Assembly: GCA_029582165.1 (NCBI GenBank)
Contig: CM055890.1
Coordinates: 6,385,787-6,449,786 of the forward strand
DNA: 64,000 nt
Direction: 5' to 3'
Origin: Portulaca oleracea
Lineage: Eukaryota > Streptophyta > Magnoliopsida > Caryophyllales > Portulacaceae
Below the pieces are notes generated by a model that saw nothing but the letters and a program-made list of their open reading frames with translations, did not search any database and was not told the DNA's origin. Shown piece after piece: positions 12,502 to 23,734 of the stretch. Position 1 is the stretch's first letter; every line of letters starts with the position of its first letter. The position numbers and the translations under genes were made by a program.

Positions 12502-13813
12502 TCATGGAGGTGGAGGAGGGGGTGGGTTGCATGTATGGTTAAGCTGCCAATCACGAACGGATCGCATCAAGGCAAGCATCTCATCTTGACTGCGCTCAAT
12601 CCTACCCTGAGAGTCTCGAAGTGCTTGAAACTCAAGCTCACAATAAATTTGGAGGTCGTTTAGCCTCTCTTCAAGGGTAGGCTCACCATCACCCTCATCA
12701 CTGCGCTCATCACTGCTACTGTCGCCACTCTCTCCACCCTCTCGGATGGCTAGTGGGGCCTCAAAATCGGGCTGTTTGGGTCCAGGGAGGGAGGAAGAGG
12801 ATGTTAGGAACATGTTGGATGGACACATGATCATGGGGAAGCCGCATCTTCTCATTATTAGGGTACCGCCACAAAACAGCAACCCCGTCCAATGTACACA
12901 TTTTCATAGAACAAAAGGTCTTAGCGTCCAGAAACAAAGGTCCACCAACTAAATCTCGCTGATGGCGAGCAGGGTCCCAACCAAAATGTCTTGCTAATAC
13001 AGTTAGTAGACCTCCCATAACAATATCCCCCTTCCCCAGGCTAGCATGTCGCTCTAAGTGAAGAGCAAAGAGGGCAGCGGGGTTAACATCAGGCTGGGCA
13101 TAGTACATCCCCCATATCACAAAAAATTCAGCTTTAGATGCAACATTCATGCTATCACCACGACCAAACATACCACAGGATAGAATCCGCTGAACAACCC
13201 GAAAAGTCGGATTGCAGATGGCAGTGCATTTAGACTTGCAATGGTTATAATCGGTCCTAGTAGTAAGGAACTGCCAAAATGCTTTGGGGTTCCAAACATC
13301 ATCATCAGGCATCTCTCGCCTCCCTCGATCAGTTATGACAGGCAGTTGAAAAATCTCAAAGAAATTCACCAAAGTGAGGGAATGGGTCTCTTCATCGATG
13401 TTAAAGCTAATCAAACCGTCCCTAGTGGTCAAATCTACTTCGAAGGTGCTAAGCACCTCCAAGGTCAGATTGCGAAAGGTAGGTTCTCTCATTCGGGCAA
13501 AACGCAACAAGCCACATCGATTTAATAACCATTCAACATCAGTTAACATACCAGTCGCAGCCAAGAAGGGTTCATGCATAAATCTAGTTGCTACGACTTT
13601 CCGCTTGCTCAAGGCAAGGTTACGGTCATACATTTCACCTTCAAGGTTGAATGGATTGTTACCTCGATTAGGTCGTGACGAGCGCGCACCTTTGTCCTTC
13701 CCTTTTCCTCCATCAGCCTTCCGCCTCTTAGAAGACGGCTCCTCTTGAACTGGACCTTTACCCTTAGCCATCCTTCGATAACAAAGGGTTACAACAATGT
13801 TAGTTATATACAA
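12502..13813 (-). pseudogene. Athila ORF2 (env-like / 'ATHILA ORF-1' family), frameshifted
   Basis: The first 350 codons (13813-12761) start with a basic Lys/Arg-rich region (likely nuclear-type charge; KRRKADGGKGKDKG). A conserved domain follows with WNPKAFWQFLTTRTDYNHCK (about residues 180-199) and FFVIWGMYYAQPDVNPAALF, which fits the Arabidopsis-type ATHILA ORF family. A frameshift near 12800-12860 moves the frame to 12882-12502, which ends in an acidic Ser/Glu stretch and a proline run. No clear signal peptide or transmembrane helix can be seen, so a real envelope role is doubtful. Its place downstream of integrase, separated by a 1.5-kb spacer, is standard for Athila. I used the start MAKGKG (13771) as the likely true one, inside the longer open frame. 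Confidence 0.75.
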
Positions 13814-15379
13814 AAGTGCAAAAGACTCAAAATGGATGGAGTTAGTTTGTATGAACCATCATTGACTCAAAAACGAAACAAAGAAACACGAGACGTAGAC
13901 TCCTAAGACAAAAATCTAACAAAGTGGTAAGCGAAAACAATATGTACATCCTAGCAAACCAAACAAACCAAACTCAAAATCAACACTACTTAAAAACACT
14001 ACTATGGTGGAGAACCAACTATATACAAATCACCACCATGACTAAACTAAGCTGAAACTAAAGCAAGAAACAAGTTAACCATACACAATGACTAAATTAC
14101 AACCACCAAAACTCAATGTATATATATCCAACCAAGTATACACACTAATTCTTGAGACAAACCACACCAAATTCACAACCAAACCAAACCCAAAGCATAG
14201 CAATTGGCTCTTCAAACAATTCAACCAAGACAAGAGAAATCAAAGTTGAACAATTGAAACAAAATTAGCAATAGGGTTCGAATTAACCTCAAGAATTGAA
14301 TAGGGCATCAACCAAATCAAATCAAACCAATTAAGCACAAGAAACCCTAAATTCAAAAACCAAAACAAAACATCTCAAAAATTAGCAAATTAAGCAAGAA
14401 AACTAAAAATAAACAAGAATCAAACCTTGTTACAAGAGAAATTGAGAAGAAAGTGGAGAAGTGGAGTTGTTAGGGTTTGGGTGAGTGAAAGGGGTGGTGG
14501 CGTGCGAGTGATGGTGAGGGCGAGAGCTGCTGTGTGGGAGACTTGTGCGAGAGTTGGGCGGCTGGGCGAGCGAGTGTGTGGTCTTTGGGCCATGCGTGGC
14601 GTGCGAGTGATGGTGAGGGCGAGCGAGTGTGGAGGACGGGCGTGAGAGAGACGCTGGATTGGGCGAAGGAGAAGAGGTGTTGGGCGAGCGAATGGAGAGG
14701 CACGGACCGAAACAAAAGAAAAGCAGCCGAGCTGTTTTTTTTTTGTTTTTTTTTTTTTAGGGTTTTCGATGAGGACACGGACCGTGCCACTTAGGCACGG
14801 ACCGTGCCTCACTTACCTGATAAATTTTTGGCTGCTGGAGGGGCGCACGGACCGTGCCAAGGGTGGCACTACCCGTGCCTCCTCCCCTTCACCTTATAGG
14901 TCTTGAGTTCGAATCCCAGAACTCTCCCAACTCTCAATTATGCATTTTTTTTCTTGAATTTCTCTCATTTTTTTTACAATCCATCCTTCTCCACACTAAT
15001 TCTTTTCACTCATTTATTTTCCAACTCACTCACTTTTATTTTTCCACTCACTCTCAATCTCTTTTTAGTATGTTTTGTTCTTTTCTTTTCTTTTTTTTTC
15101 ATTTCCCTAAAACTAATACCTCAAAAAGGAAAAATAAAATAGAAACCCTAGAAAAATAAAATAAAAAGAGGGAAATGTCTAATAATCCTAGAAAAATCAA
15201 AATAAATTAAAGAAAAATCCTAAAAGTTCTAGAAAAAAATAGAGAAAAATCAAAATAAAAAGAAGAAAAATGAGGAAAAAGTTTAGAAAATCCTAAAAAA
15301 AAAGAAAATAGAATCTAAAAAGCTTGGGTTGCCTCCCAAGAAGCGCTTGTTTAATGTCCTAAGCTTGACCAAGTACCTC
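13814..15379 (-). other. noncoding spacer of the Athila-type element between pol and ORF2
   Basis: No supported gene. The spacer holds a GC-richer block (14455-14700) of near-repeated GCGAGCGAGTG/GCGTGCGAGTGATGGTGAGG units and three CACGGACCGTG motifs (14774-14878) like those in the LTRs. The rest is A-rich and simple. Confidence 0.6.
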
Positions 15380-18272
15380 TCAAACCGCACCGGGAGCGGT
15401 GAGGCTGAAATGTTGGCGATCTTCAAGAGGTTGACCAACCAAGTAGGGCTTAAGTCTATGCCCATTGACCGTGAATGGCTCGGAATCGTCCCCACAAATC
15501 TCAATCGCACCATGGGGGAAAACCTTCAAAACCCGGAAAGGACCCGACCATCGGGACTTAAGCTTGCCCGGAAAGAATTTCAACCTTGAGTTGAACAACA
15601 ACACTTGGTCTCCTTCTTCAAATCTCTTCTTGAAAATATGCTTGTCATGCCATCTCTTAGTCCTTTCCTTGTACAACTTGGCACTATCATAAGCCTCCAA
15701 CCTCAATTCATCAAGTTCTTGAAGTTGTAACATCCTCTTTTCTCCAACCTTTGCAAGATCGGTTAAGAGTTTGAACGGCCCAAAAGCTTTGTGCTCCAAC
15801 TCAACCGCAAATGACACGCTTTTCCATAAACTAACCGACGGAGTGGTTCCTAACGGGTCTTATATGCGGTCCGGTAAGCCCACAATGCATCATCTAGCTT
15901 AAGAGACCAATCCTTCCTTGAACGGTTGACCGTCTTCTCCAAAATGCTCTTGATTTCCCGATTAGAAAGCTCCACTTGGCCACTAGTTTGGGGATGATAT
16001 GGTGTAGCAACTCGATGTGTCACCCCATACTTGGCTAGAAGAGCATCAAGAGGCCGATTGCAAAAATGAGTGCCATTGTCACTCAATAAGGCCCTGGGAG
16101 TTCCAAATCTTGCAAAGATCTTCTTGAGGAACTTAATCACCACCTTGGAATCATTGGTGGGTGTTGCAATTGCCTCAACCCACTTCGAAACATAGTCGAC
16201 CGCCACCAAGATGTAGAGGTTGTTGTGAGAAGGAGGGAAGGGACCCATGAAGTCTATCCCCCACACATCAAAGAGTTCCACCTCTAAAATGTAATGTTGG
16301 GGCATCTCATTCCTCTTGGAAATACTCCCGGTTCTTTGGCACTTGTCACATGAGAGCACAAAACTTCTCACATCCTTGGAGAGTGTAGGCCAATAGAACC
16401 CGGCTTTGAGCACCTTCGCAACGGTCTTGTCGGTGCTAAAATGACCACCACAAGTAGTGGCATGACAATTTTTGAGCACACTTTGAATTTCATCTTCCGG
16501 CAAGCATCTTCTATACACTCCATCCCCACAAAGCTTATAAAGTAGAGGCTCCTCCCAAACATATCTCCTCAACTCGGAAAGAAACCTCTTCTTTTGTTGC
16601 CATGACATCTCCGGGGGAAGTACACCACTAACAATGAAGTTCACTATATCCGCATACCAAGGGGTGACTTGATGAGCAAGAACAAAAAGTTGTTCATGTG
16701 GGAAGGAATCATCAATGGGAATATCATCGTCACTTTGAGCCTCAAGTTGCAATCTCGAAAGATGATCGGCCACCACATTTTGCAATCCCGGTTTGTCTCG
16801 GATTTCGAGGTCGAACTCTTGGAGTAAGAGGACCCATCGAATGAGGCGAGGCTTAGAGTCCACCTTAGTCAAGAGGTGTCGTAGAGCGGCATGATCCGTG
16901 AAGACAATCACCTTGGAATTGATCAAATAGGAGCGGAATTTGTCCAAAGCGAAGACAACCGCTAAGAACTCTTTCTCGGTGGTGGCATAATTAACTTGAG
17001 CTCCATCCAAAGTCTTGCTTGCATAGTAAATCACATAGGGCTTGTTGTCCTTCCTTTGCCCCAAAACAGCCCCCACCGCATGATCGCTTGCGTCGCACAT
17101 CACTTCAAAGGGCAAATCCCAATCCGGTGCTTGTACGATGGGAGCGATGACCAAAGCTTTCTTCAATCTGAGAAAAGCACTCAAACACTCTTCATTAAAG
17201 TCAAAGGGCACATCCTTGATGAGCAATTGGGTGAGAGGTTTTGCAATCTTTGAAAAATCTTTTATGAACCGTCGGTAAAAACCAACATGTCCAAGGAAAC
17301 TCCTCACACCTTTTACAGAATTAGGTGGCGGTAATTTTTCAATCACCTCCACCTTTGCTCTATCAACTTCAATGCCCTTAGATGAAACAACATGCCCAAG
17401 AACTACCCCCTCTTGCACCATAAAATGGCACTTTTCCCAATTCAAGACCAAGTTAACTTCTTCACATCGATTTAGCACCTTTTTCAAATTATTTAAACAA
17501 TGTTCAAATGAGGTGCCATAAACTGAAAAATCATCCATAAAAACCTCCATTATGTCCTCAATAAATTGGGAGAATATAGCCATCATGCATCTTTGAAAAG
17601 TAGCGGGTGCATTACACAACCCGAATGGCATTCTCCGATATGCAAAAGTCCCATAAGGACAAGTAAAAGTGGTTTTCTCTTGGTCCTTTGGGTGAATCGG
17701 GATTTGGAAAAACCCGGAATAGCCATCTAGATAGCAAAAATGGGAATTCTTGGCAAGTCTCTCTAGCATTTGGTCTACAAAAGGAAGAAGAAAGTGGTCT
17801 TTCCGGGTGGCTTTGTTCAATTTCCTATAGTCAATGCACATTCGCCAACCTGCTACTGCTCTAGTGGGGATCAATTCATTTTTATCATTTTTCACAAATC
17901 ATTCCCCTTTTTAGGCACAACATGGACCGGGCTTACCCACTCACTAACGGAGATAAGGTAGATAATACCGGCCTTCAACAGTTTCAAAACCTCTTTTTTC
18001 ACGACTTCTTTCATGGTGGGGTTAAGCCTCCTTTGATGCTCAATGGATGGCTTATGGTTTTCCTCCATGAGGATGCGATGCATGCAAAACGAAGGGTGAA
18101 TTCCCTTTAGGTCATCAAGAGTGTATCCTATAGCATTGCGATGCAATCTTAAAACTTCCAACAAAGCAGAATTTTCAGATTTGTTTAAGTTTGCATTCAC
18201 AATGACAGGATATGTAGAATTAGGACCTAGAAACTCATACCTCAAAGAAGATGGAAGAGGCTTCAATTCCAC
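15380..18272 (-). pseudogene. Athila-type pol: reverse transcriptase, RNase H, integrase
   Basis: Read right to left. 18272-17892 gives the start of the RT domain up to VSEWVSPVHVVPKKG. A small frame break at about 17892 leads to 17895-15850 (681 codons) with RT motifs [32 protein letters not shown] and the catalytic FMDDFSVYG. The RNase H region has [14 protein letters not shown] and [11 protein letters not shown]. The integrase has the H-H-C-C zinc site ([17 protein letters not shown]) and D-D-E core ([36 protein letters not shown]). After a frameshift at about 15850 the C-terminal integrase region continues at 15817-15380 ([20 protein letters not shown]). A stop also precedes 18272. The motifs are intact but the frame is broken, so this copy cannot make a full polyprotein without recoding. 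Confidence 0.92.
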
Positions 18273-19864
18273 TTACGGAGCCTTTTTCACAGTATGTGTA
18301 GGCTCTTCTTCCTCCTCCAGCTTCTCAATCTTGGCAAACCCCGGTGGAAATGGTGGGGATGCTTCCATCAACTCAGCACAAATTGCAACCTCGGGGTTGT
18401 CATCCTGCAAATAGTCACAAAATAGCAAACATAGCTCAAGTGGATTATCACTTGGCCAATGGTTAGTCTCATGTTCCCTAACTATTCCCTCAATCGAATC
18501 AATGAAGTTACAATCATCGGAAATAGAAGGAAATTTGGAAGCTTTATTCACATTAAACTCAATGTTATCACTTCCCACATCAAAAGTCATCTTGCCATTT
18601 TTCACATCAACACAACACCCCGAAGTGGCCAAGAAAAGCCTTCCAAGAATGATTGGGGTGCGCAAATCCTCATGCATATCAAGTATCACAAAGTCAACAG
18701 GCACAAAGATGTCACCCACCTTGATAGGGACATCCTCAAGTATACCTAAGGGGTATTTCACAGTAAGTCGACAAGTTGTAGGGACATGGTAGTGGGTTTC
18801 AGCTCACCCATACCAAGTTTTTGAGACAAAGAAAGGGGCATCAAGTTCACACTTGACCCCAAATCACACAAAGCACGATCAATGAAAATGTTCCCTACAC
18901 CACAAGGAATGGTGAAGCTACCGGGATCCTTAAGCTTAGGAGGAAGCTTGTTTTGGATCGCAGCGCTACAATGGTCAGTCAAAGCCATGGTCTCATGCTC
19001 TTCTAGCTTTCTCTTGTTGCTTAAAATTTCTTTCAAAAATTTAGCATAGGCGGGCATTTGAGACAAGGCCTCGGTGAATGGAATGCTAATTTCGAGCTTC
19101 TTGATGACCTCCAAGAACTTCCCAAATTGTTTGTCAAGCTTAGCCCTAGCCAATCTTTGAGGGAAAGGCACGGGCGGAGTAAAAATCCTTTGGGGAGTTT
19201 TCGGTGGGTCATTAAGAGGCTCTCTCTCTTTTTGCACATCAACATCAATCACAGAATCTTTGGAGGGCGGAGATTCCTCCTCATCAACCACAACATTCTC
19301 AGCATCAATCACATCATTTTCAACATCTTTAGGCACATCAATCACCACATGCTCAATCCTAGGATCTTTAGGTCCCTCCAATTGTGTCCCACTCCTCAAA
19401 ACAATGGCATTACATTGCTCCTTAGGGTTAGGTTCGGGCTTTCCGGGAAGCATTCCCGGAGGGGTAGTGGAGGTACCAGCTTGAATGGAAATTTGATTCT
19501 CAAGCATTTGAGTGTGGGTGCTCATAAGGTCAACTTTAGTAGCTAAGGCCTTAATCACCTCATCTTGTCTTTGTTGATGCTCGAGTTGCCGTTGTTGATG
19601 ATGTTGTTGAGACAACATCAAAGCTTGTATCATAGCCTCTAGGTTAGGCTTTTGGGGAGCTTGTGGTGGAGGTGCTTGGGGTTGTCTTTGTCCTTGGGGT
19701 TGACCCATTTGGTTATTATTCCGGTAAGAAAAGTTCGGGTGGAACCTAAAACCGGGATTGTAAGTATTGGAAAAAGGGTCAAAGTTTTGCCTATTAGAAG
19801 GGTTACCAACATAGTTAACCACTTCGGTCGATTCATTGCTAACCAACCCACTAGGACAGTTCAA
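18273..19864 (-). pseudogene. Athila-type gag 3' part and aspartic protease
   Basis: 19864-18758 begins with what remains of a zinc-knuckle (YEHETLNCP) and the conserved FDPFSNTYNPGFRFHPNFSY, then a glutamine-rich linker (QALMLSQQHHQQ). The retropepsin follows, with DPGSFTIPCGVG and the active-site triad region ALCDLGSSVNLMPLS. A frameshift at about 18765 moves the protein to 18761-18273, which holds the flap and end of the protease (VPVDFVILDM, PIILGRLFLATSG). A stop at 18273-18275 separates it from the RT part. The protease would cut the polyprotein inside the particle. Confidence 0.88.
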
Positions 19865-20850
19865 GGTCTCATGCTCATATGATTGACACGCATACGGAAG
19901 GGAGGGGGAGCATTCACATTCAACATATCCATCTTCTTAGTCATGGCGTCCAACTTAGCATTCAACATAGAAATGGCATCGACTTCATACTTACCTCCCG
20001 TCCTCTTAGAACGGGGCTTTGACCACTGGTAGCTATTGATCGCCATCTCCTCAATCAAAGTTTGGAGTTTCGCCACTGTCTTGGACATGATGTTGCCTCC
20101 TGCCGCCGCCAAGATGTTGGCCCTCAAGTTGTCATCCACCCCGTTGTAGAAGGCTTGTATCGGGACCCATGGTTCTAAACCATGGTGGGGGCATTGACGT
20201 AAGAGGTCCTTGAACCTCTCCCATGCTTCATAGAGGGACTCATCCAGCTCTTGGACAAATGTTGAGATTTGATTCCGGAGGCTCGTCAACTTGCTAGGAG
20301 GAAAGTACTTCGCCAAGAATAAGCTAGCAAGTTGGTCAAAAGTGGTGATGGCAGAGCTTGATGGAAGAGCATCCAACCACTCCCAAGCCTTCCCTTCAAG
20401 TGAAAAGGGAAACAATCGCAGCTTGATTGCATAGGGCGTTGCACCATTTGCCTTAAAAGTCTCACAAGCTTGGTTGAATAGGAGAAGGTGCCGGTTGGGA
20501 TCTTCATTGGGGAGGCCATGGAATGGGTTGGCCTTCACCAAATTGATGAGTGAACTCCTCAGCTCGAAATCGTCAGCGGCCACTCTTGGAGGATTAATGG
20601 CGGAGGGTTGATTTGTGACATTCGGCATCACATAGGAGCCAAGCGTGATTCTAGACCCTCCACCGCCGTCACCGCCGGACATGGTGTTCTTTCGCTTGGA
20701 GTTCGCTTCTTGTCTTCTCCGGGCGTGCTCTAACTTTTGCTTCTTTCGCCGGGAGCGAAAGGTTCTTTCTATTTCAGGATCAAGCTCAAAGAGTGGAGCT
20801 TTTTGCATGCACGTAGAGTAAACCTCGCAAGACAAAAACAAAAACACCAA
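19861..20850 (-). pseudogene. Athila-type gag
   Basis: About 330 codons. A basic N-terminus (RSRRKKQKLEHARRR) is followed by the retrotransposon gag core: FHGLPNEDPNRHLLLFNQ, then LRLFPFSLEGKAWEWLDALP and FLAKYFPPSKLTSLRNQIS, the standard plant gag signature that builds the virus-like particle. The start may be the second methionine (MQKAPLFELD, 20808). A one-base change around 19890-19910 ends the frame before the zinc knuckle, which continues in another frame from 19864. Confidence 0.9.
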
Positions 20851-20923
20851 GGAAAATCAAAACAGAAAATAAAAGACTTAGGTAACCTTAGGGTATTCGT
20901 TCAGTGGCTGGCTAGGGACAAAG

Positions 20924-20941
20924 TCCCCGGCAACGGCGCCA
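20924..20941 (-). other. primer-binding site of the Athila-type element
   Basis: On the minus strand TGGCGCCGTTGCCGGGGA lies seven bases inside the 5' LTR end. This is the usual primer-binding sequence of plant Athila/Tat elements. Confidence 0.85.
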
Positions 20942-20947
20942 AAAACT

Positions 20948-22393
20948 TGATAGGCCGCAAGCGCACGGGTGTACGTGTAGCAAATATCAAGGTCGATCCC
21001 ACAGGGACTTTTCCTTTCAACGCACTGAACTAGCCTCCTAGTTGATCGCTAAGCCGATCGGGTTTTTGTTTTGAAATAACTAATTCTAAATCTAATCACA
21101 ATCAAGAACTAAACAAAAGGTTATTCACACAAACTTTTCGAATTTAATCAAGGTAAAAAGGCGTTCAGGGGTGAAACCTAAATCAAATAACGAATCAACG
21201 ATGTGGGTTGAACTCTCATTTCATTAATTTGCACAATCAAGGTTCGATAATCGCATAGAATACTTCGCAATGAGATTTTGTCACTAGAGCGAATTGCCAA
21301 GACTAACCAAGCACCTACTTTCGTGGTTATTTCGATTTAGTCAAGGTTAAAGATCTAATTATCTCAAGAACCCTAGTTAAAACTTCTATGTCTAGATAAT
21401 TTTAACTAGTTCAATCTAGGTTTTCGGGTAATCAAACTTCTCCTTTCGGTACTTCATTCAACAACCTATTAACACGCAATTGGTGATCAAGCAAAAGCAA
21501 TAACAATTCAATTCAAAGACCAAATAGATTGAAACGAACTAAATTCATGATTATTCAATCCAACAAAGTCAATTCATCAAGCAACTTCAAAGGTTCATCC
21601 CCTAAACTAAAAGAACTACTCACAATTCATGTTTAAAACTACAAAGCAATTGAAATCTATTCTAGAAAGCATATGAAAATCTATGAGAGAATGAGAAAAT
21701 AGACCCAAGTGAAGAACAAACTTGCTAGGAATCAACAATGGAGGACTTTTGCTCCTCCACTTCAAAGTATGTTCAAATTGCTCTTCGATCTTCAATCTTC
21801 TCTCAATCTTCAATCATGGAATGGAATATGGATGATGAATGATGAATGATATGATTAGGGCATGAAATGGATGATGATGGATGATTCTTCCTTCTACTCG
21901 GCCAGAAATCCGCATAATATAGGCAAACATCACTTCAAAACCGCCGAAAATGAAAAGACAGGAGAGACACGGACCGTGCCAGGGTAGGCACGGACCGTGC
22001 CCCATGTGACACGGACCGTGCTCCCTGTGACACGGACCGTGTCAGCTTTCTTCTTGAATTTTCTCACTCTCTGGCCATAGACACGACCCGTGCTCTTCCT
22101 GGGGGCACCCGTGTCACTGCTTTCTCGAGCCTAGGGGTACTTTGGGCCATTGTTTGGGCCTTGGATGATCCAACACCTCACTTCTTGGTCCTTTAAGCTC
22201 ATAACTTGGATCTACACTTGCTTTTTGGGCTCGGTTTACATCGATTCTTCACAAATTCCCTACAAAACTCACCAAACTCCAAACCAAGTGTAATATGGGA
22301 AATTCGGGTATAAGAAATACATAACCAAATCAAATATTCCCAAAATTCACATCAAAATGACCAAGTTCTCATATATACAAGAAGCACTTATCA
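20948..22393 (-). repeat. Athila-type 5' LTR
   Basis: 1446 bp, TGATAAGTG...CTATCA on the minus strand. It carries four CACGGACCGTG motifs at 21966-22043, intact here, plus related CACGACCCGTG at about 22081. It differs from the 3' LTR by one 7-base repeat unit (GATGAAT) and a handful of bases. Confidence 0.95.
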
Positions 22394-22901
22394 GTTTCCT
22401 TATTGTATTAGGATATTATTTAGGTTTCCTTAGTGTGTTAGGTTTCCTAATTGTATTAGATTCTAAATCTATTTGGAGTGGGAGTAAAGTTAGGTTATAG
22501 GGAGTTCTCCCTATAAATAGGGTGCATGTTTCTCCACCAAAAACACATCGGTAAACACAAAGAGCTAGAGAGAGAGAAAGGGGTCTCACCAATATTTTCC
22601 CCAGTGTATCCTGAGAGATTGTGAGTTGAGTGTTGAGAGATTGTTATTGTAATCTCCTTTGTGGATCGCATCACACCCTGTGATAGTGATCAGGTTGTAC
22701 TCCTCCTTTCTCATAGTGGATTATTTTCTGGCTGTCGCCGTCCGTGGGTTTTTCTCCGAGTTCTTCGGTTTCCCACGTAATTCTGGTGTTTGATTTTATC
22801 GCTTATTTTTCGTTCCTAAATTTTGTCGTAATATCCGTCATCTCGTTTTCGATTCTATTATTCGCTTCCGCTGTTACCTTGCTACTCACTTTTCTCTAAC
22901 A
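22394..22901 (+). repeat. copia 5' LTR, missing its first 51 bases
   Basis: Matches 26891-27415. TATAAATA at 22512-22519 is the likely promoter. It ends TCTCTAACA. Confidence 0.93.
22512..22519 (+). promoter_or_regulatory. copia LTR TATA box
   Basis: TATAAATA within CCCTATAAATAGGG, matched at 27009-27016 in the other LTR. Confidence 0.7.
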
Positions 22902-22903
22902 AG

Positions 22904-22915
22904 TGGTATCAGAGC
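22904..22915 (+). other. primer-binding site (initiator tRNA-Met)
   Basis: TGGTATCAGAGC, two bases after the LTR end, is the classic copia primer site. Confidence 0.95.
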
Positions 22916-22918
22916 AAG

Positions 22919-23734
22919 GTGGAGTTGGCTTCAATCATGAAGTGCGATATTCCAAATTTTGATGGAACGAGGAGTTTTACTATGTGGAGACTGCAGATGA
23001 AGGCGGTCCTGATTCAGCACGAGTTATGGGATGTGATTGAGTATCCCGACACGAAGACTGATGCGACAATGAGCGATGATGAATTCAAAAAACTCCAGAA
23101 GGATATCAAGGGGAATCTGACTCCAAGGGAGTGGAAGAAGCTTCAAGATAAGACTCTGGCAAGGATTCAGCTGTGCTTGGCGGAGCACATTCAGAGAGAG
23201 GTGATGCATATCGAGAAACCTCGGGAGCTCTGGACGAAACTGGAAGAGTTGTACATGACGAAGAGTCGTGCAAACAAGTACCGAATGAAGGAGAAATTCT
23301 ACAGGATGAAGATGCCCCAAGGTACTTCTATTCAGGCAGATCTTAGTGAATTTGATTCTATTATTACTGAATTGGAATCAATGGATATAAAACACACTAA
23401 TGAGGATAAAGCTTTTCATTTAATTCTGTCCCTACCTACATAACATAAACAATTTAAGGAAATCATGTTGTATGGGAATCGTGGTGACCTTAACCTTAGT
23501 GAAGTAAAGGCTAGTTTACTGTCTAAGGAAAAACTTGATACCGATGGTGATGACCAGGGTGGTGATGCTATGGTTGTAAGGGGTAGAAATACTGAACGTA
23601 AGGGAAACGGGTCTAGAGGGAGGTCTAAACACCGTTCAAAGCCTAGGAATCCTCACAAGAATAAGAAGTGTAACTACTGTAGTAAGATGGGGCATATAGA
23701 GAGAGACTGTTGGGCAAAACAGAGAGACCAGAAG
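22919..23734 (+). pseudogene. copia gag with zinc knuckle
   Basis: The first part (22919-23443) has the TNT1-like gag start IPNFDGTRSFTMWRLQMKAV and RELWTKLEELYMTKSRANKY. A stop (TAA at about 23441, after ILSLPT) breaks the frame. Reading continues in the same frame through LYGNRGDLNLSEVKASLLSK to a basic region and a CCHC knuckle (CNYCSKMGHIERDC, about 23670-23711). A second stop follows at 23735. The gag would form the particle and bind RNA. Confidence 0.88.

Larger units (their letters stand above)
9156..22393 (-). mobile_element. Athila-type Ty3/gypsy retrotransposon, full length, defective
   Basis: The element is 13.2 kb on the minus strand: 5' LTR (20948-22393), primer-binding site, gag, protease, reverse transcriptase, RNase H, integrase, a long spacer, an env-like ORF2, another spacer, purine tract and 3' LTR (9156-10592). 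The order and the ORF2 type match Athila. The LTRs differ at only about eight bases and two small indels by eye, so the insertion is young. The coding region nevertheless has at least five frameshifts or stops. On the right it abuts the body of a copia 5' LTR; on the left a gypsy stub replaces the expected copia sequence. Confidence 0.93.

Noticed and set aside
14420..14812. Open frames on both strands in the Athila spacer
   Set aside because: Low-complexity, overlapping in several frames, no known domain, inside a noncoding spacer.
18459..18792. Plus-strand frames opposite the Athila protease
   Set aside because: Shadows of the minus-strand pol frame.
9090..22393. CRISPR-like or virus-derived array from the repeated motifs
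   Set aside because: The repeats are LTRs and short LTR motifs of a retrotransposon; there are no spacers of regular size and no related genes.
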